Positions 43,082 to 51,136 of a stretch of 64,000 nt of DNA are shown here, one piece after another. This stretch comes from Streptomyces albireticuli (GTDB lineage Bacteria > Actinomycetota > Actinomycetes > Streptomycetales > Streptomycetaceae). The stretch is taken from positions 744,001 through 808,000 of the forward strand of contig NZ_CP021744.1 of assembly GCF_002192455.1 (NCBI RefSeq). The letters are read 5' to 3'. Numbering within the stretch: the first letter of the stretch is position 1; every line of letters begins with the position of its first letter. The notes below the pieces were generated by a model, which saw only the letters and a list, made by a program, of their open reading frames with translations, ran no database searches and was not told the DNA's origin. Made by a program: the position numbers and the translations under genes.

Positions 43082-43330
43082 TACGCACACGCCGGCGACG
43101 TCCGCGGACCGCTGCTCGGGGTGGAACTGATCGCCCCCGAGAGCGAACCCGACCCCCTCGGCAGCCTTCCGGCCAACCCCTCTCCGGCCCGCGTCGTACG
43201 CGCGGCCCGGCCCGAGCGCGGGCTCATCGTCGAGCTCGGTGGCCGGCACGACGTCGTCGTCCGGCTTCAGCGATGAGGAAACCGAAACGATCCTGGAACG
43301 CTTCACCGACGCTCTCGGAGGCGAACACCC
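43082..43330 (+). pseudogene. C-terminal remnant of a diaminobutyrate-type aminotransferase
   Basis: One frame reads YAHAGDVRGPLLGVELIAPES and RGLIVELGGRHDVVVRL, ending at TGA 43274-43276; a second frame continues FSDEETETILERFTDALGG to about 43322. Together these are the last ~75 residues of a class III aminotransferase of the diaminobutyrate type, with a frameshift and several residues missing between them. The upstream ~350 residues are absent: before 43082 lies the TolB-like gene's promoter region. It directly precedes the decarboxylase remnant, its normal operon partner. Confidence 0.65.
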
Positions 43331-44180
43331 GTGCAGCACGCCGAGCGCCTTGAGCAGCAGCCTGGCTCAGGGCCGCGGAGGCCCCACCGTACTGGGCGAG
43401 TTGCTGTCCACTGCCGTCCTGGCGCTGAGCGAGGGAAGCGCCGAGCGTGGCGGCCCCGTCCCGGCCGGCGCTCCCGGCGAGCTCGCGGCCCGGTGGGAAA
43501 CCCGGCTCGGCACACCGCTCCCCGAACACGGGACGGGGGCGACCGCCGCGCTGGCGGAGGTGACCCGCCTGCTGGCCGCGGGCGCCGCCGACCCCGCCGA
43601 CCCGGCCTGCGCCGGTCATCCGCACTGCCCGCCACTGGCCGTGGCCGTAGCCGCCGACATGGCCGCCGCCCTCAACCCCTCCCGGGACTCCTGGGACCAG
43701 GCCCCCGCCACCACCACCGTCGAGCGCTCCGTCGTCGCCGCGCTCGCCGGACTGGCCGACTACGACCCCGCCACCGCCTCCGGCGTCGTCACCACCGGCG
43801 GCACCGAGTCCGACCTCATGGGGCTCCTCCTCGCACGCGACCACACCGTCGCCCGCCACTTCGGCGTCTCCGCCGCCCGCACCGGCATCCCGTCCGGCGC
43901 CCGGCCGCGCGTCCTGTGCTCCCGCGCCGCCCACTTCTCCCTCGCCCGCGCCGCCGGCTTCATCGGACTCGGCGAGGACGCCGTGATCACGGTCCCCACG
44001 GACTCCGGGCACCGCATGGACCCGTCGGCGCTGGACGAGGAACTCCCGTTGAGCAGCCAGGTAAGCCGGAGCGCCGCGCCTGCCTCCGCCGAGCTGGCCG
44101 AGGGAGGCAGCGCAAGGGCCCCGGGGAGACGCGGTCCAGCGGCTCAGCCGCGGGTCAACGCACCCTCCCCCGCGGTTTGA
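43331..44180 (+). pseudogene. Truncated PLP-dependent (diaminobutyrate-type) decarboxylase
   Basis: The N-terminal ~230 residues of a group II PLP decarboxylase: CAGHPHCPPLAVAVAADMAAALNPSRDSWDQAPATTTVERSVV, TTGGTESDLMGLLLARD, SRAAHFSLARAAGFIGLGEDAVITVP. Similarity stops near 44050, before the PLP-binding lysine, so the product cannot be active. The likely GTG start (43331) is out of frame with the body. With the aminotransferase fragment it represents a decayed diaminobutyrate/diaminopropane branch, which in other actinomycetes feeds siderophores or polyamines. The end overlaps the pirin gene on the other strand. Confidence 0.7.
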
Positions 44181-45120
44181 GCGCCACCGGCGGCAGCGCG
44201 GGAGCCGGCAGCCGGTCCCCCGCGTAGCCGTGCACCTCGCCGAAGCGGGTGCCCTCCGTCCAGTCGTTCCGGGCCTCCTCGATGTCCGCCTGCGAGCGGC
44301 CGATGAAGTTCCACCACATGACGATCCGCTCCTCGAAGGGCTCGCCGCCCAGGAGCATCAAGCCGGCGTCCGACTCGGCGCGCAGGGGCAGTTCGGTGCG
44401 GCCGCAGCCGAGGTAGAGCATCGAGCCGGGCAGGACGGGGACGCCGTCGACGTGGACCTCGCCCGACATGGACAGGACGGCGTACTCGAAGTCCGGGTCG
44501 AGCGGCAGGCTCGTCCGTGTGCCGCGCGCGAGGGTCAGGTCGGCGCCGACGAGAGGGCTGTAGGTGGTGCCGGGTGAGCGGGCGCCGTCGAGTTCGCCGA
44601 GGATGACGGTCGCCGTCAGGCCCGGGGCGGTGACGAGCGGCAAGTCCGGGTGGTGTTCGAAGTGCGGGTCGACGTGCCGGTGGGCATCCGGCAGGGCGAC
44701 CCAGAGCTGCGCGCCGTGCAGGAGGCGGGGGTGCGGGCGGGGGCTCTCCTCGGAGTGGGAGATCGCCCGGCCCGATGTCATCAGGCCGAGTTCGCGCGGG
44801 CGGATCGTCCGCAGGCTGCCGAGGCTGTCGCGGTGGAGGACCTCGCCGTCGTGGAGCCAGCTGACGGTCTGGAGCCCCATGTGCGGATGGGGAGCCACCT
44901 GCATGCCGGGCTCGTCGGCGATGTCGTCCGGCCCGTAATGATCGACAAAGGCCCAGGCTCCGACCATGCGACGGCCGAGGTTGGGAAGCAGCCGGCGTAC
45001 GTGGGTGGATTCACCGAGCCGCACATGCTTGGGCGCGAGCAGTTCGTGCACCGGCTCGCCGGGGACTCCGGCGCGGCCGCCGCAGAGGGTGAGGGCGGCT
45101 TGTCGATCAAGGTTGCTCAT
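44155..45120 (-). CDS. Pirin family protein
   Basis: A 321-residue bicupin. The N-terminal cupin contains the metal-site motif APHPHMGLQTVSWLHDGEVLHRDS and later ISHSEESP, giving the usual three His and one Glu. The C-terminal half PLDPDFEYAVLSMSGEVHVDG...MLYLG is the second cupin. Pirins act as quercetin 2,3-dioxygenases or redox cofactors. ATG at 45120. Single gene, with the decarboxylase remnant overlapping its 3' end by 26 bases. Confidence 0.9.
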   Translation of the reverse strand: MSNLDRQAALTLCGGRAGVPGEPVHELLAPKHVRLGESTHVRRLLPNLGRRMVGAWAFVDHYGPDDIADEPGMQVAPHPHMGLQTVSWLHDGEVLHRDSLGSLRTIRPRELGLMTSGRAISHSEESPRPHPRLLHGAQLWVALPDAHRHVDPHFEHHPDLPLVTAPGLTATVILGELDGARSPGTTYSPLVGADLTLARGTRTSLPLDPDFEYAVLSMSGEVHVDGVPVLPGSMLYLGCGRTELPLRAESDAGLMLLGGEPFEERIVMWWNFIGRSQADIEEARNDWTEGTRFGEVHGYAGDRLPAPALPPVALKPRGRVR

Positions 45121-45250
45121 GGTGACAACGTAACCGCCGGCAGGGCTTCGCGCGTAGATTCCGGGGTGCGGTCACGTTTTTCCCGTCCCGTGCCCATCTG
45201 CCCGCCTACGGGCGTCCCTTGGCCTGGGCAGTGGCGCTGATCCGTGCATC

Positions 45251-45293
45251 GTCCGCTGATCGGGCGCTCCCCCGCGGCGCCCGATCAGCGGAC
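45251..45293. repeat. Large perfect inverted repeat between pirin and TetR genes
   Basis: GTCCGCTGATCGGGCG and CGCCCGATCAGCGGAC are perfect 16-base arms separated by 11 bases. No T run follows and both neighbours are transcribed away from it, so a terminator makes little sense unless an unseen transcript is present. It could be an operator for the TetR protein or an RNA structure in a 5' leader. Confidence 0.5.
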
Positions 45294-45324
45294 GCACCGG
45301 ATCCCGGCCGGCGCGTTGGCGGCA

Positions 45325-45353
45325 AGGACAACCGGAGACACGCTGAGTATATT
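45325..45353 (+). promoter_or_regulatory. Possible promoter of the TetR gene
   Basis: AGGACA and TATATT are separated by 17 bases; the -10 is a good match in otherwise GC-rich DNA and lies 33 bases before the TetR start codon, which has GGAG upstream. The -35 matches TTGACA at four positions. Inferred. Confidence 0.4.
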
Positions 45354-45385
45354 GGCCCGGAGCCAGTCAACGCAGGAGTTAGGGC

Positions 45386-46030
45386 ATGTCTCCTCGCAGC
45401 GCGTCCGTCAACGAGGAGTTGCGGCGCCGGTCGCGCGAGCGACTGCTCGACGCCACCGTCGAACTCGTGGCCGAGCACGGGTACGAGGCGACGACGCTCG
45501 CCGACATCGCGGACCGGGCGGGCACGGCGCGCGGATTGGTGTCGTACTACTTCCCCGGCAAGCGGCAGCTCCTCCAGTCCGCCGTGCACCGGCTGATGCA
45601 CCTGCGACTGGCCGCGGAGCTGGAGCGTCCGCCGCGCGCGACGGACGGCCGGGAGCGGCTGGCGCGGGCGATCGACGCGGTCCTCGGCCTCGCCCGCGAC
45701 CGTCCGTTGCTGATGCGCACGCACATGGCGGGCATCCTCCAGGAGGACGGTTTCCTCCAGTGTCCGGACCAGCGGTGCCTCGCCCATCTGCTGCGGGACA
45801 CCATGGCGTGTTACGGCTCGGCCGATCCGGAGACCGATTACCGGCTGCTGCGCGCCCTGTTGATGGGCTCGGTGGTAGCTGTGTTGCTGCCGGGGGCGCC
45901 GATGCCCGCCGGGCTTCTGCGCGCCGAGTTGTTCCGGCGGTACGGGCTGGACTGGGGGCTGGGCGTGCCGCCCGGTCCCGCGCCGCGCGAGGGCTTCGAC
46001 GCCCGGCGCGGTGAGGAACCGAGCGGCTGA
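45386..46030 (+). CDS. TetR/AcrR family transcriptional regulator
   Basis: A 214-residue regulator with the helix-turn-helix RERLLDATVELVAEHGYEATTLADIADRAGTARGLVSYYFPGKRQLL (about residues 18-64). The C-terminal ligand domain has MRTHMAGILQEDGFLQCPDQRCLAHLLRDTM. ATG at 45386 follows GGAG. Its target is unclear: the divergent pirin gene and itself are the nearest candidates, and the large inverted repeat between them is a possible operator. Confidence 0.9.
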   Translation: MSPRSASVNEELRRRSRERLLDATVELVAEHGYEATTLADIADRAGTARGLVSYYFPGKRQLLQSAVHRLMHLRLAAELERPPRATDGRERLARAIDAVLGLARDRPLLMRTHMAGILQEDGFLQCPDQRCLAHLLRDTMACYGSADPETDYRLLRALLMGSVVAVLLPGAPMPAGLLRAELFRRYGLDWGLGVPPGPAPREGFDARRGEEPSG

Positions 46031-46039
46031 TCGATCCGC

Positions 46040-46555
46040 CTAGATACCGAACGGGGCCGCGTAGTGCAGCGTTCCGGCGGGGAGCGGTCGGCCGGCGTCG
46101 AGGCCGAGGACCATCATGGCCTCGTCCGGGACGTCGATCGTGGGACGGATCCCGTACGTGGAGGCGCGGGTGAAGCCGAACCTCGGGTAGTAGTCGGGGT
46201 GTCCGAGCACGGTGACGGCGTTCTCGCCCATGGCCTCGGCCGCGTCGAGCGCGGCGCGGACGGCCGCGGAGCCGGCGCCGGTCTTCTGGTACTCCGGGAG
46301 GACGGCGACGGGGGCCAGGCAGAGGGCCGGGGTGTCGCCGATGTGGCAGCGGGTCAGCAACGCGTGGCCGACGACGGTGCCGTCCGTGGTCTGGGTGACC
46401 ACGGAGAGGCCCGGGATCCAGGAGGTGTCGGCGCGCAGGGCGTCGACGAGGCCGGCCTCCAGAGGGGTGTCGAAGGCGGCGAGGACGACGGCGCGGATCG
46501 CGGGGATGTCGGCGTCGGTCTCGGTGCGGGTGATCCAGTCGGTGCGAGTGTTCAT
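46040..46555 (-). CDS. GNAT family N-acetyltransferase
   Basis: A 171-residue acetyltransferase: ALCLAPVAVLPEYQKTGAGSAAVRAALDAAEAMG carries the acetyl-CoA loop (Q/R-x-x-G-x-G/A), followed by VTVLGHPDYYPRFGFTRASTYGIRP, typical of the YhbS-like subgroup. Substrate unknown. ATG at 46555. Convergent with the TetR gene. A ~570-base upstream stretch contains a small SD-led reading frame on the same strand. Confidence 0.87.
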   Translation of the reverse strand: MNTRTDWITRTETDADIPAIRAVVLAAFDTPLEAGLVDALRADTSWIPGLSVVTQTTDGTVVGHALLTRCHIGDTPALCLAPVAVLPEYQKTGAGSAAVRAALDAAEAMGENAVTVLGHPDYYPRFGFTRASTYGIRPTIDVPDEAMMVLGLDAGRPLPAGTLHYAAPFGI

Positions 46556-46766
46556 GACGGGATGACTGTCCGTTTCTTGGGATCGGTGCGATTCGTTCCC
46601 GAAGGGCCCGGCGCGTCCGGCTGCCGGGAGGACAGGCGGAGGACCGTGAGAAGCAGAGAGCTGCGGAACAAGTCGGAAGGCCCTTGCGGGAAGGGGCCCC
46701 GTCAGCACACGGAGACGACCGGCACGCCGAGCACGGGCTCGTCGCGCGGAGGGGTCGCGGAAGCGG

Positions 46767-46835
46767 TCAGACCGGGGCCCGGGACGTGAGGATGGTCCGG
46801 GCGCTGCGCACGGCAGCGGTCTTCAGCACGGTCAT
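46767..46835 (-). CDS. Possible 22-residue upstream peptide (strong ribosome site)
   Basis: ATG at 46835 is preceded by GGGAGGTGA, one of the best ribosome sites in the window, and opens a 22-codon frame (MTVLKTAAVRSARTILTSR, then APV and TGA). It lies 211 bases upstream of the GNAT gene on the same strand, inside a 570-base stretch (46556-47125) where I see no other gene. A G/C hairpin (about 46678-46698) lies between. It may be a leader peptide; the codon content gives no hint of the amino acid sensed. Confidence 0.35.
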   Translation of the reverse strand: MTVLKTAAVRSARTILTSRAPV

Positions 46836-47125
46836 CAACCTCACCTCCCTACTCGCTCAGAAATCCGGTCGAACACTAACGATCGCTACGTTAACACGCC
46901 CGGGTGAAGCCTCGCCCGTCAATTTCGCGCCCCGGGAATCACCTACGCGGGCCTCGTGATCCACTCCGCCGGAAGCCACGCGTCCGGCTCGGCGCGCGGA
47001 AAGAGGCGGTCCCGCTGTTTCCGGCCGCCCCCGGTCTCGCGCGCCTCTCCCGTATCCCGTCCCCCGGTGCCATTCTGGAGGTCTCTGCGGGACGTCTGCG
47101 GCCCTGCCGCGGGAAGGGGCCCAGC

Positions 47126-48478
47126 GTGCTTCGCGTCGCAGTCGTGGGATCGGGACCGAGCGGGGTCTACGCCGCGCAGGCCCTCGTTCAGCAGCGGGAC
47201 GTGCCCGGGGTGACGGTGGACGTCCTGGACCGCCTGCCGTGCCCGTACGGCCTGGTGCGCTACGGCGTGGCGCCCGACCACGAGAAGATCAAGTCGCTCC
47301 AGAACACCCTGCGGACCACGCTGGAGCACCCTGGCATCACCTTCCTCGGCAATGTCGCGGTGGGCGACGGCCCGCGCGAGCTGCCGCCCGGGCGACTGCT
47401 GGACCTCTACCACGCGGTGGTCTACTGCGTCGGGGCGGCGACCGACCGGCGGCTCGGCATCCCCGGTGAGGACCTGCCCGGCAGCTTCTCCGCCACCGAG
47501 TTCGTCTCCTGGTACAGCGCCCACCCGGACGCCGCGCCGGGCGGTTTCGTGCTCGGCGCGCGGTCGGCGGTCGTCATCGGGGTGGGCAACGTGGCGGTCG
47601 ACGTGGCCCGGGTGCTGGCGCGCGGCGCCGAGGAGCTGCGGCACACCGACGTGCCGGACGCGGCGCTGGCCGCGCTCGCCGACAGCCGGGTGACCGATGT
47701 GCACATGGTGGGCCGGCGCGGCCCGTCACAGGCCCGGTTCACCACGAAGGAGCTGCGCGAACTGGGGGCGCTGCCGGGCGCCGAGACGCTCGTACAACCC
47801 GAGGAGGCGGAGCTGGACGCGGGCTGGGCCGACCCGTCCGGGCTGCCCGCCGCGGTGCGGCGCAACGTCGAGGTGCTGCGGGGCTGGGCCGGGCGGCCGC
47901 CGCTCGGGCGGGCGCGCCGGATCCGCCTGCGGTTCTTCCTGCGCCCGGTGGCGCTGCTCGGCGACGAGGCGGTGCGCGCGGTGCGCTTCGAGCGGACCGC
48001 TCCGGACGGGCGGGGCGGGGTGACGGGCACGGGCCGGTTCGAGGAGATCGAGGCGGGGCTGGTGCTGCGGTCGGTGGGCTACCGCGGGGTGCCGATCGCG
48101 GGGCTGCCGTTCGACGAGGGCAGCGGGACGGTCCCGCACGACCGGGGGCGGGTGCTGCGGGACGGTACGCCGTCGCCGGGCGAGTACGTGGCGGGCTGGA
48201 TCAAGCGGGGGCCGACCGGGGTGATCGGGACCAACCGCTCGTGCGCCAAGGAGACCGTGGCGTCGCTGCTCGCCGACGCGCGGGCGCTGCTGGAGCGGCG
48301 GCCCGCGCGGGACACGCGCGCCGCGCTGCGTGCGGCGGGCCAGGAGCCCGTGGAGTGGCCGGGCTGGCTGGGGATCGAGGCGGCGGAGGCAGCGCTCGGA
48401 GCGAGCCTGGGCCGGGGTCCGGTGAAGATCCCGGACTGGGCGGGCCTGCTCGGCGCCGCCCACGGCACGCGGGGCTGA
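47126..48478 (+). CDS. NADPH:ferredoxin/adrenodoxin-type reductase (FprA-like)
   Basis: A 450-residue FAD protein of the adrenodoxin reductase/FprA family: LRVAVVGSGPSGVYAAQAL (FAD), RLPCPYGLVRYGVAPDHEKIKSL, VVIGVGNVAVDVARVL (NADPH), VHMVGRRGPSQARFTTKELREL, GWIKRGPTGVIGTNRSCAKET. It transfers electrons from NADPH to ferredoxin, for example for P450 enzymes. I chose the GTG at 47126, preceded by GGGAAGGGG; a longer reading is unlike the family. A ferredoxin gene is not adjacent; it could serve the P450 at 40299 or the cell in general. Confidence 0.92.
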   Translation: MLRVAVVGSGPSGVYAAQALVQQRDVPGVTVDVLDRLPCPYGLVRYGVAPDHEKIKSLQNTLRTTLEHPGITFLGNVAVGDGPRELPPGRLLDLYHAVVYCVGAATDRRLGIPGEDLPGSFSATEFVSWYSAHPDAAPGGFVLGARSAVVIGVGNVAVDVARVLARGAEELRHTDVPDAALAALADSRVTDVHMVGRRGPSQARFTTKELRELGALPGAETLVQPEEAELDAGWADPSGLPAAVRRNVEVLRGWAGRPPLGRARRIRLRFFLRPVALLGDEAVRAVRFERTAPDGRGGVTGTGRFEEIEAGLVLRSVGYRGVPIAGLPFDEGSGTVPHDRGRVLRDGTPSPGEYVAGWIKRGPTGVIGTNRSCAKETVASLLADARALLERRPARDTRAALRAAGQEPVEWPGWLGIEAAEAALGASLGRGPVKIPDWAGLLGAAHGTRG

Positions 48479-48567
48479 GGCGGGCGCGGAACCGCCGTCA
48501 CCGGTGCGCGCGGGACGGTAGGCAGGAGGGTACGTAACCGGAAGGCGGCGGACGGTCCCCCAAGGGC

Positions 48568-48936
48568 CTACCGGCCGGCCGCCTCCAGTCGCGCCGCCTG
48601 GCGGTGGGCACCCGTGAGGACGCTGTCGAGCAGCCCGGGGAAGAGCTCCTCCAGGTCGTCGCGGCGCAGCGCGTTCATCTTGGCGGTCCCCCGGTAGATC
48701 TGGCTGATCACGCCGCTCTCGCGGAGCACCCGGAAGTGGTGCGTGGTCGTGGACTTGCTCACCGGAAGGTCGAAGACGGAACAGCTCTGCTCGTCCTCGC
48801 AGCGCGCGAGCGTGCACACGATCTGGAGGCGCATGGGGTCGGAGAGGGCGTGGAGCACGTCCTCCAGGCGGATCAGGTCGCGGTCGGGGTGCTCCAGGGA
48901 GCGGCCGGTCGACGGGGGCCGGGTCTGTGTCCGCAC
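48568..48936 (-). CDS. ArsR/SmtB-type winged-helix repressor
   Basis: A 122-residue regulator: LEDVLHALSDPMRLQIVCTLARCEDEQSCSVFDLPVSKSTTTHHFRVLRESGVISQIYRGTAKMNALRRDDLEELFPGLL. The recognition helix is in SKSTTTHHFRVLRESG. Two Cys (RCEDEQSC) near the helix-turn-helix may sense thiols or electrophiles rather than metal. GTG at 48936 after GGAGGAG. It is divergent from the Old Yellow Enzyme gene, with two palindromes between them; repression of that gene and of itself is likely. Confidence 0.92.
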   Translation of the reverse strand: MRTQTRPPSTGRSLEHPDRDLIRLEDVLHALSDPMRLQIVCTLARCEDEQSCSVFDLPVSKSTTTHHFRVLRESGVISQIYRGTAKMNALRRDDLEELFPGLLDSVLTGAHRQAARLEAAGR

Positions 48937-48993
48937 GGCTGCTCCTCCGGGCTCGGTCGTTCTCGCCGTCGGTGCCGGGCGAGAACCTCATTG

Positions 48994-49043
48994 TACGAGG
49001 ATCCTCGTAGTTTGACATCCAGCGTACTACGATGGGTATCGTA
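48994..49043. promoter_or_regulatory. Two palindromic operators between the ArsR and OYE genes
   Basis: TACGAGGATCCTCGTA (48994-49009) is a perfect 16-bp palindrome; TACGATGGGTATCGTA (49028-49043) has perfect 6-bp arms. Their centres are 34 bp apart, about three helical turns, and they share the TACGA half-site. Placed in the shared divergent promoter region, they are strong candidates for ArsR-type repressor sites. Confidence 0.75.
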
Positions 49044-49116
49044 CGAACCGTGGTCGACGCCCAACGGCGGACACCGCGCCCGTTGCCCCACCCGTGTAGC
49101 GCATTTGGAGTCTGTT

Positions 49117-50217
49117 GTGAGCGTGAGCGCACTCTTCGAGCCTTACTCCCTTCGGTCGCTGACCTTCCCCAACCGCGTCTGGATGGCACCCATGTGCCAG
49201 TACTCCGCGGACGCGTTCGGACCGAACGCGGGCGTGGCACAGGACTGGCACTTCGCCCACTATGCCGCCCGCGCCACCGGCGGCACCGGACTGGTCCTGC
49301 TGGAGGCGACTGCCGTCAGCCCCGAGGGCCGGATCAGCCCCGGAGACCTGGGCATCTGGAACGACACCCAGGCCGACGCGCTGCGCCGGATCACCGCCTT
49401 CCTCAAGGAGCGGGGCACGGTCCCCGGCATCCAGATAGCGCACGCCGGCCGCAAGGCGTCGACCAAGCGCCCCTGGCACGGCAGCGGATACGCCGACGCC
49501 GACGAGGCCTGGCAGACCGTCGCCCCCAGCGCGGTCGCCTTCGACGACCGCCACCCCGCGCCCGTCGAGCTGACGGTGGAGCAGATCCAGGAGGTCGTGG
49601 GCCAGTTCGCGGCCGCCGCCCGGCGCGCCCTGGCCGCCGGCTTCGAGGTCGTCGAGGTGCACGGCGCGCACGGCTACCTCATCCACGAGTTCCTCTCCCC
49701 GCACAGCAACCACCGCACCGACGCCTACGGCGGCTCCTTCGAGAACCGCATCCGGTTCGCCCTGGAGGTCGTCGACGCGGTGCGCACGGTGTGGCCGGAG
49801 GACCTGCCGGTCTTCTTCCGTGTCTCGGCCACCGACTGGCTCTCGGAGAACGCCGACGACGGGCGCGAGGGCTGGACCGCGGACCAGACCGTGGCCCTCG
49901 CCCGTGAACTGCGGGCCCACGGCGTGGACCTGCTCGACGTCTCCACCGGCGGCCTCGTGCCCGACGCGGTCATCCCGGTCGGCCCCGGCTACCAGGTGCC
50001 GTTCGCGAGCCGGGTGCAGGACGAGGCCGGGCTGCCGGCCGCCGTGGCGGGCCTGATCACCGAGCCCGAGCAGGCCGAGAAGATCGTCGCCGCGGGCGAG
50101 GCCGACGCCGTCCTGCTCGGCCGCGAGCTGCTGCGCGACCCGCACTGGGCGCACCGCGCCGCCGACGCGCTGGGCGCCGCCAAGCGCGTGCCGGCCCAGT
50201 ACGGCCGGGCCCTCTGA
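49117..50217 (+). CDS. NADH:flavin oxidoreductase, Old Yellow Enzyme family (YqjM-like)
   Basis: A 366-residue TIM-barrel FMN enzyme: LFEPYSLRSLTFPNRVWMAPMCQYSADA (the Cys-containing motif of the YqjM/thermophilic-like class), IQIAHAGRKAST, GFEVVEVHGAHGYLIHEFLSPHSNHRTDAYGGSFENRIRF, DAVLLGRELLRDPHWAHRAA. It reduces activated C=C bonds of electrophiles and quinones with NADPH. The GTG at 49117 has GGAG upstream. Two palindromic operators and an ArsR gene lie upstream, suggesting induction by reactive electrophiles. Confidence 0.95.
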   Translation: MSVSALFEPYSLRSLTFPNRVWMAPMCQYSADAFGPNAGVAQDWHFAHYAARATGGTGLVLLEATAVSPEGRISPGDLGIWNDTQADALRRITAFLKERGTVPGIQIAHAGRKASTKRPWHGSGYADADEAWQTVAPSAVAFDDRHPAPVELTVEQIQEVVGQFAAAARRALAAGFEVVEVHGAHGYLIHEFLSPHSNHRTDAYGGSFENRIRFALEVVDAVRTVWPEDLPVFFRVSATDWLSENADDGREGWTADQTVALARELRAHGVDLLDVSTGGLVPDAVIPVGPGYQVPFASRVQDEAGLPAAVAGLITEPEQAEKIVAAGEADAVLLGRELLRDPHWAHRAADALGAAKRVPAQYGRAL

Positions 50218-50233
50218 CCCGCCCGTACACGCT

Positions 50234-50263
50234 TCCGGAGACCACCGCCCGGCGGTCTCCGGA
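50234..50263 (+). terminator. Hairpin after the OYE gene
   Basis: TCCGGAGACC (50234-50243) pairs with GGTCTCCGGA (50254-50263); the loop can extend the stem with CCGCC/GGCGG. It starts 16 bases after the stop codon. No T run. Confidence 0.7.
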
Positions 50264-50412
50264 GGTATCCGGCCGCCCTCGAAGCGGCAAGGTGATCACT
50301 CGTCCGGGGGATGCCGCGGAGGCAGGTGGCCGAGGCACGGCGGGGTTCGCACGGACGGCGGCGGGAAGGCGCGTTCGTACGGGAACGGACTGAGCCAGTA
50401 GAGTGACGCCCC

Positions 50413-51090
50413 GTGGCTGCACGACCGTTGAATGAGATCGTCGAACCGGGCTGGGCCAAGGCATTGGAGCCGGTGGCCGGGCGGATCGCCGCGATGGGCG
50501 ACTTCCTGCGCGCCGAGATCGCCGCGGGCCGTACGTACCTGCCCTCGGGCGCGAATGTGCTGCGGGCCTTCCAGCAGCCCTTCGACGAAGTGAGGGTTCT
50601 GATCGTCGGTCAGGACCCGTACCCGACACCGGGTCACGCCGTGGGGCTGAGCTTCTCCGTCGCGCCCGAGGTGCGGCCGCTGCCCGGCAGCCTGGAGAAC
50701 ATATACCGCGAGATGCACACGGACCTGGGACTGCCGCGACCGTCGAACGGGGACCTGACCCCGTGGACGCGCCAGGGCGTGCTGCTCCTCAACCGCGCGC
50801 TGACCACGGCCCCGCGCAAGCCCGCCGCGCACCGCGGCAAGGGCTGGGAAGAGGTCACCGAGCAGGCGATCCGGGCGCTGGTCGCCCGGGGCGGCCCGAT
50901 GGTGGCGATCCTGTGGGGCCGCGACGCCCGCAATCTGCGCCCGCTGCTCGGGCAGGTGCCGTCCGTGGAGTCCGCCCACCCCTCGCCCATGTCCGCCGAC
51001 CGCGGCTTCTTCGGCTCCCGGCCCTTCAGCCGGGCCAACGAGCTGCTGACCCGGCAGGGGGCGGCCCCGGTGGACTGGCGGCTTCCGTGA
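50413..51090 (+). CDS. ung: Uracil-DNA glycosylase (family 1)
   Basis: A 225-residue UDG of family 1. The water-activating loop is [17 protein letters not shown] (catalytic Asp in GQDPY), the uracil-specific Asn is in LLLNRALTT, and the DNA-intercalation loop is [18 protein letters not shown]. It removes uracil from DNA in base-excision repair. GTG start at 50413 ([14 protein letters not shown]). The sequence is complete. Confidence 0.97.
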   Translation: MAARPLNEIVEPGWAKALEPVAGRIAAMGDFLRAEIAAGRTYLPSGANVLRAFQQPFDEVRVLIVGQDPYPTPGHAVGLSFSVAPEVRPLPGSLENIYREMHTDLGLPRPSNGDLTPWTRQGVLLLNRALTTAPRKPAAHRGKGWEEVTEQAIRALVARGGPMVAILWGRDARNLRPLLGQVPSVESAHPSPMSADRGFFGSRPFSRANELLTRQGAAPVDWRLP

Positions 51091-51136
51091 CCCGGCGCCC
51101 GGCGCCGTCCCGGGCCCCGCGGAGACGACCGCTCCG

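Noticed and set aside
46904..47125. 74-codon N-terminal extension of the FprA-like reductase
   Set aside because: The family starts at the Rossmann strand encoded from 47126, where a ribosome site is present; the extension is Arg/Pro-rich.
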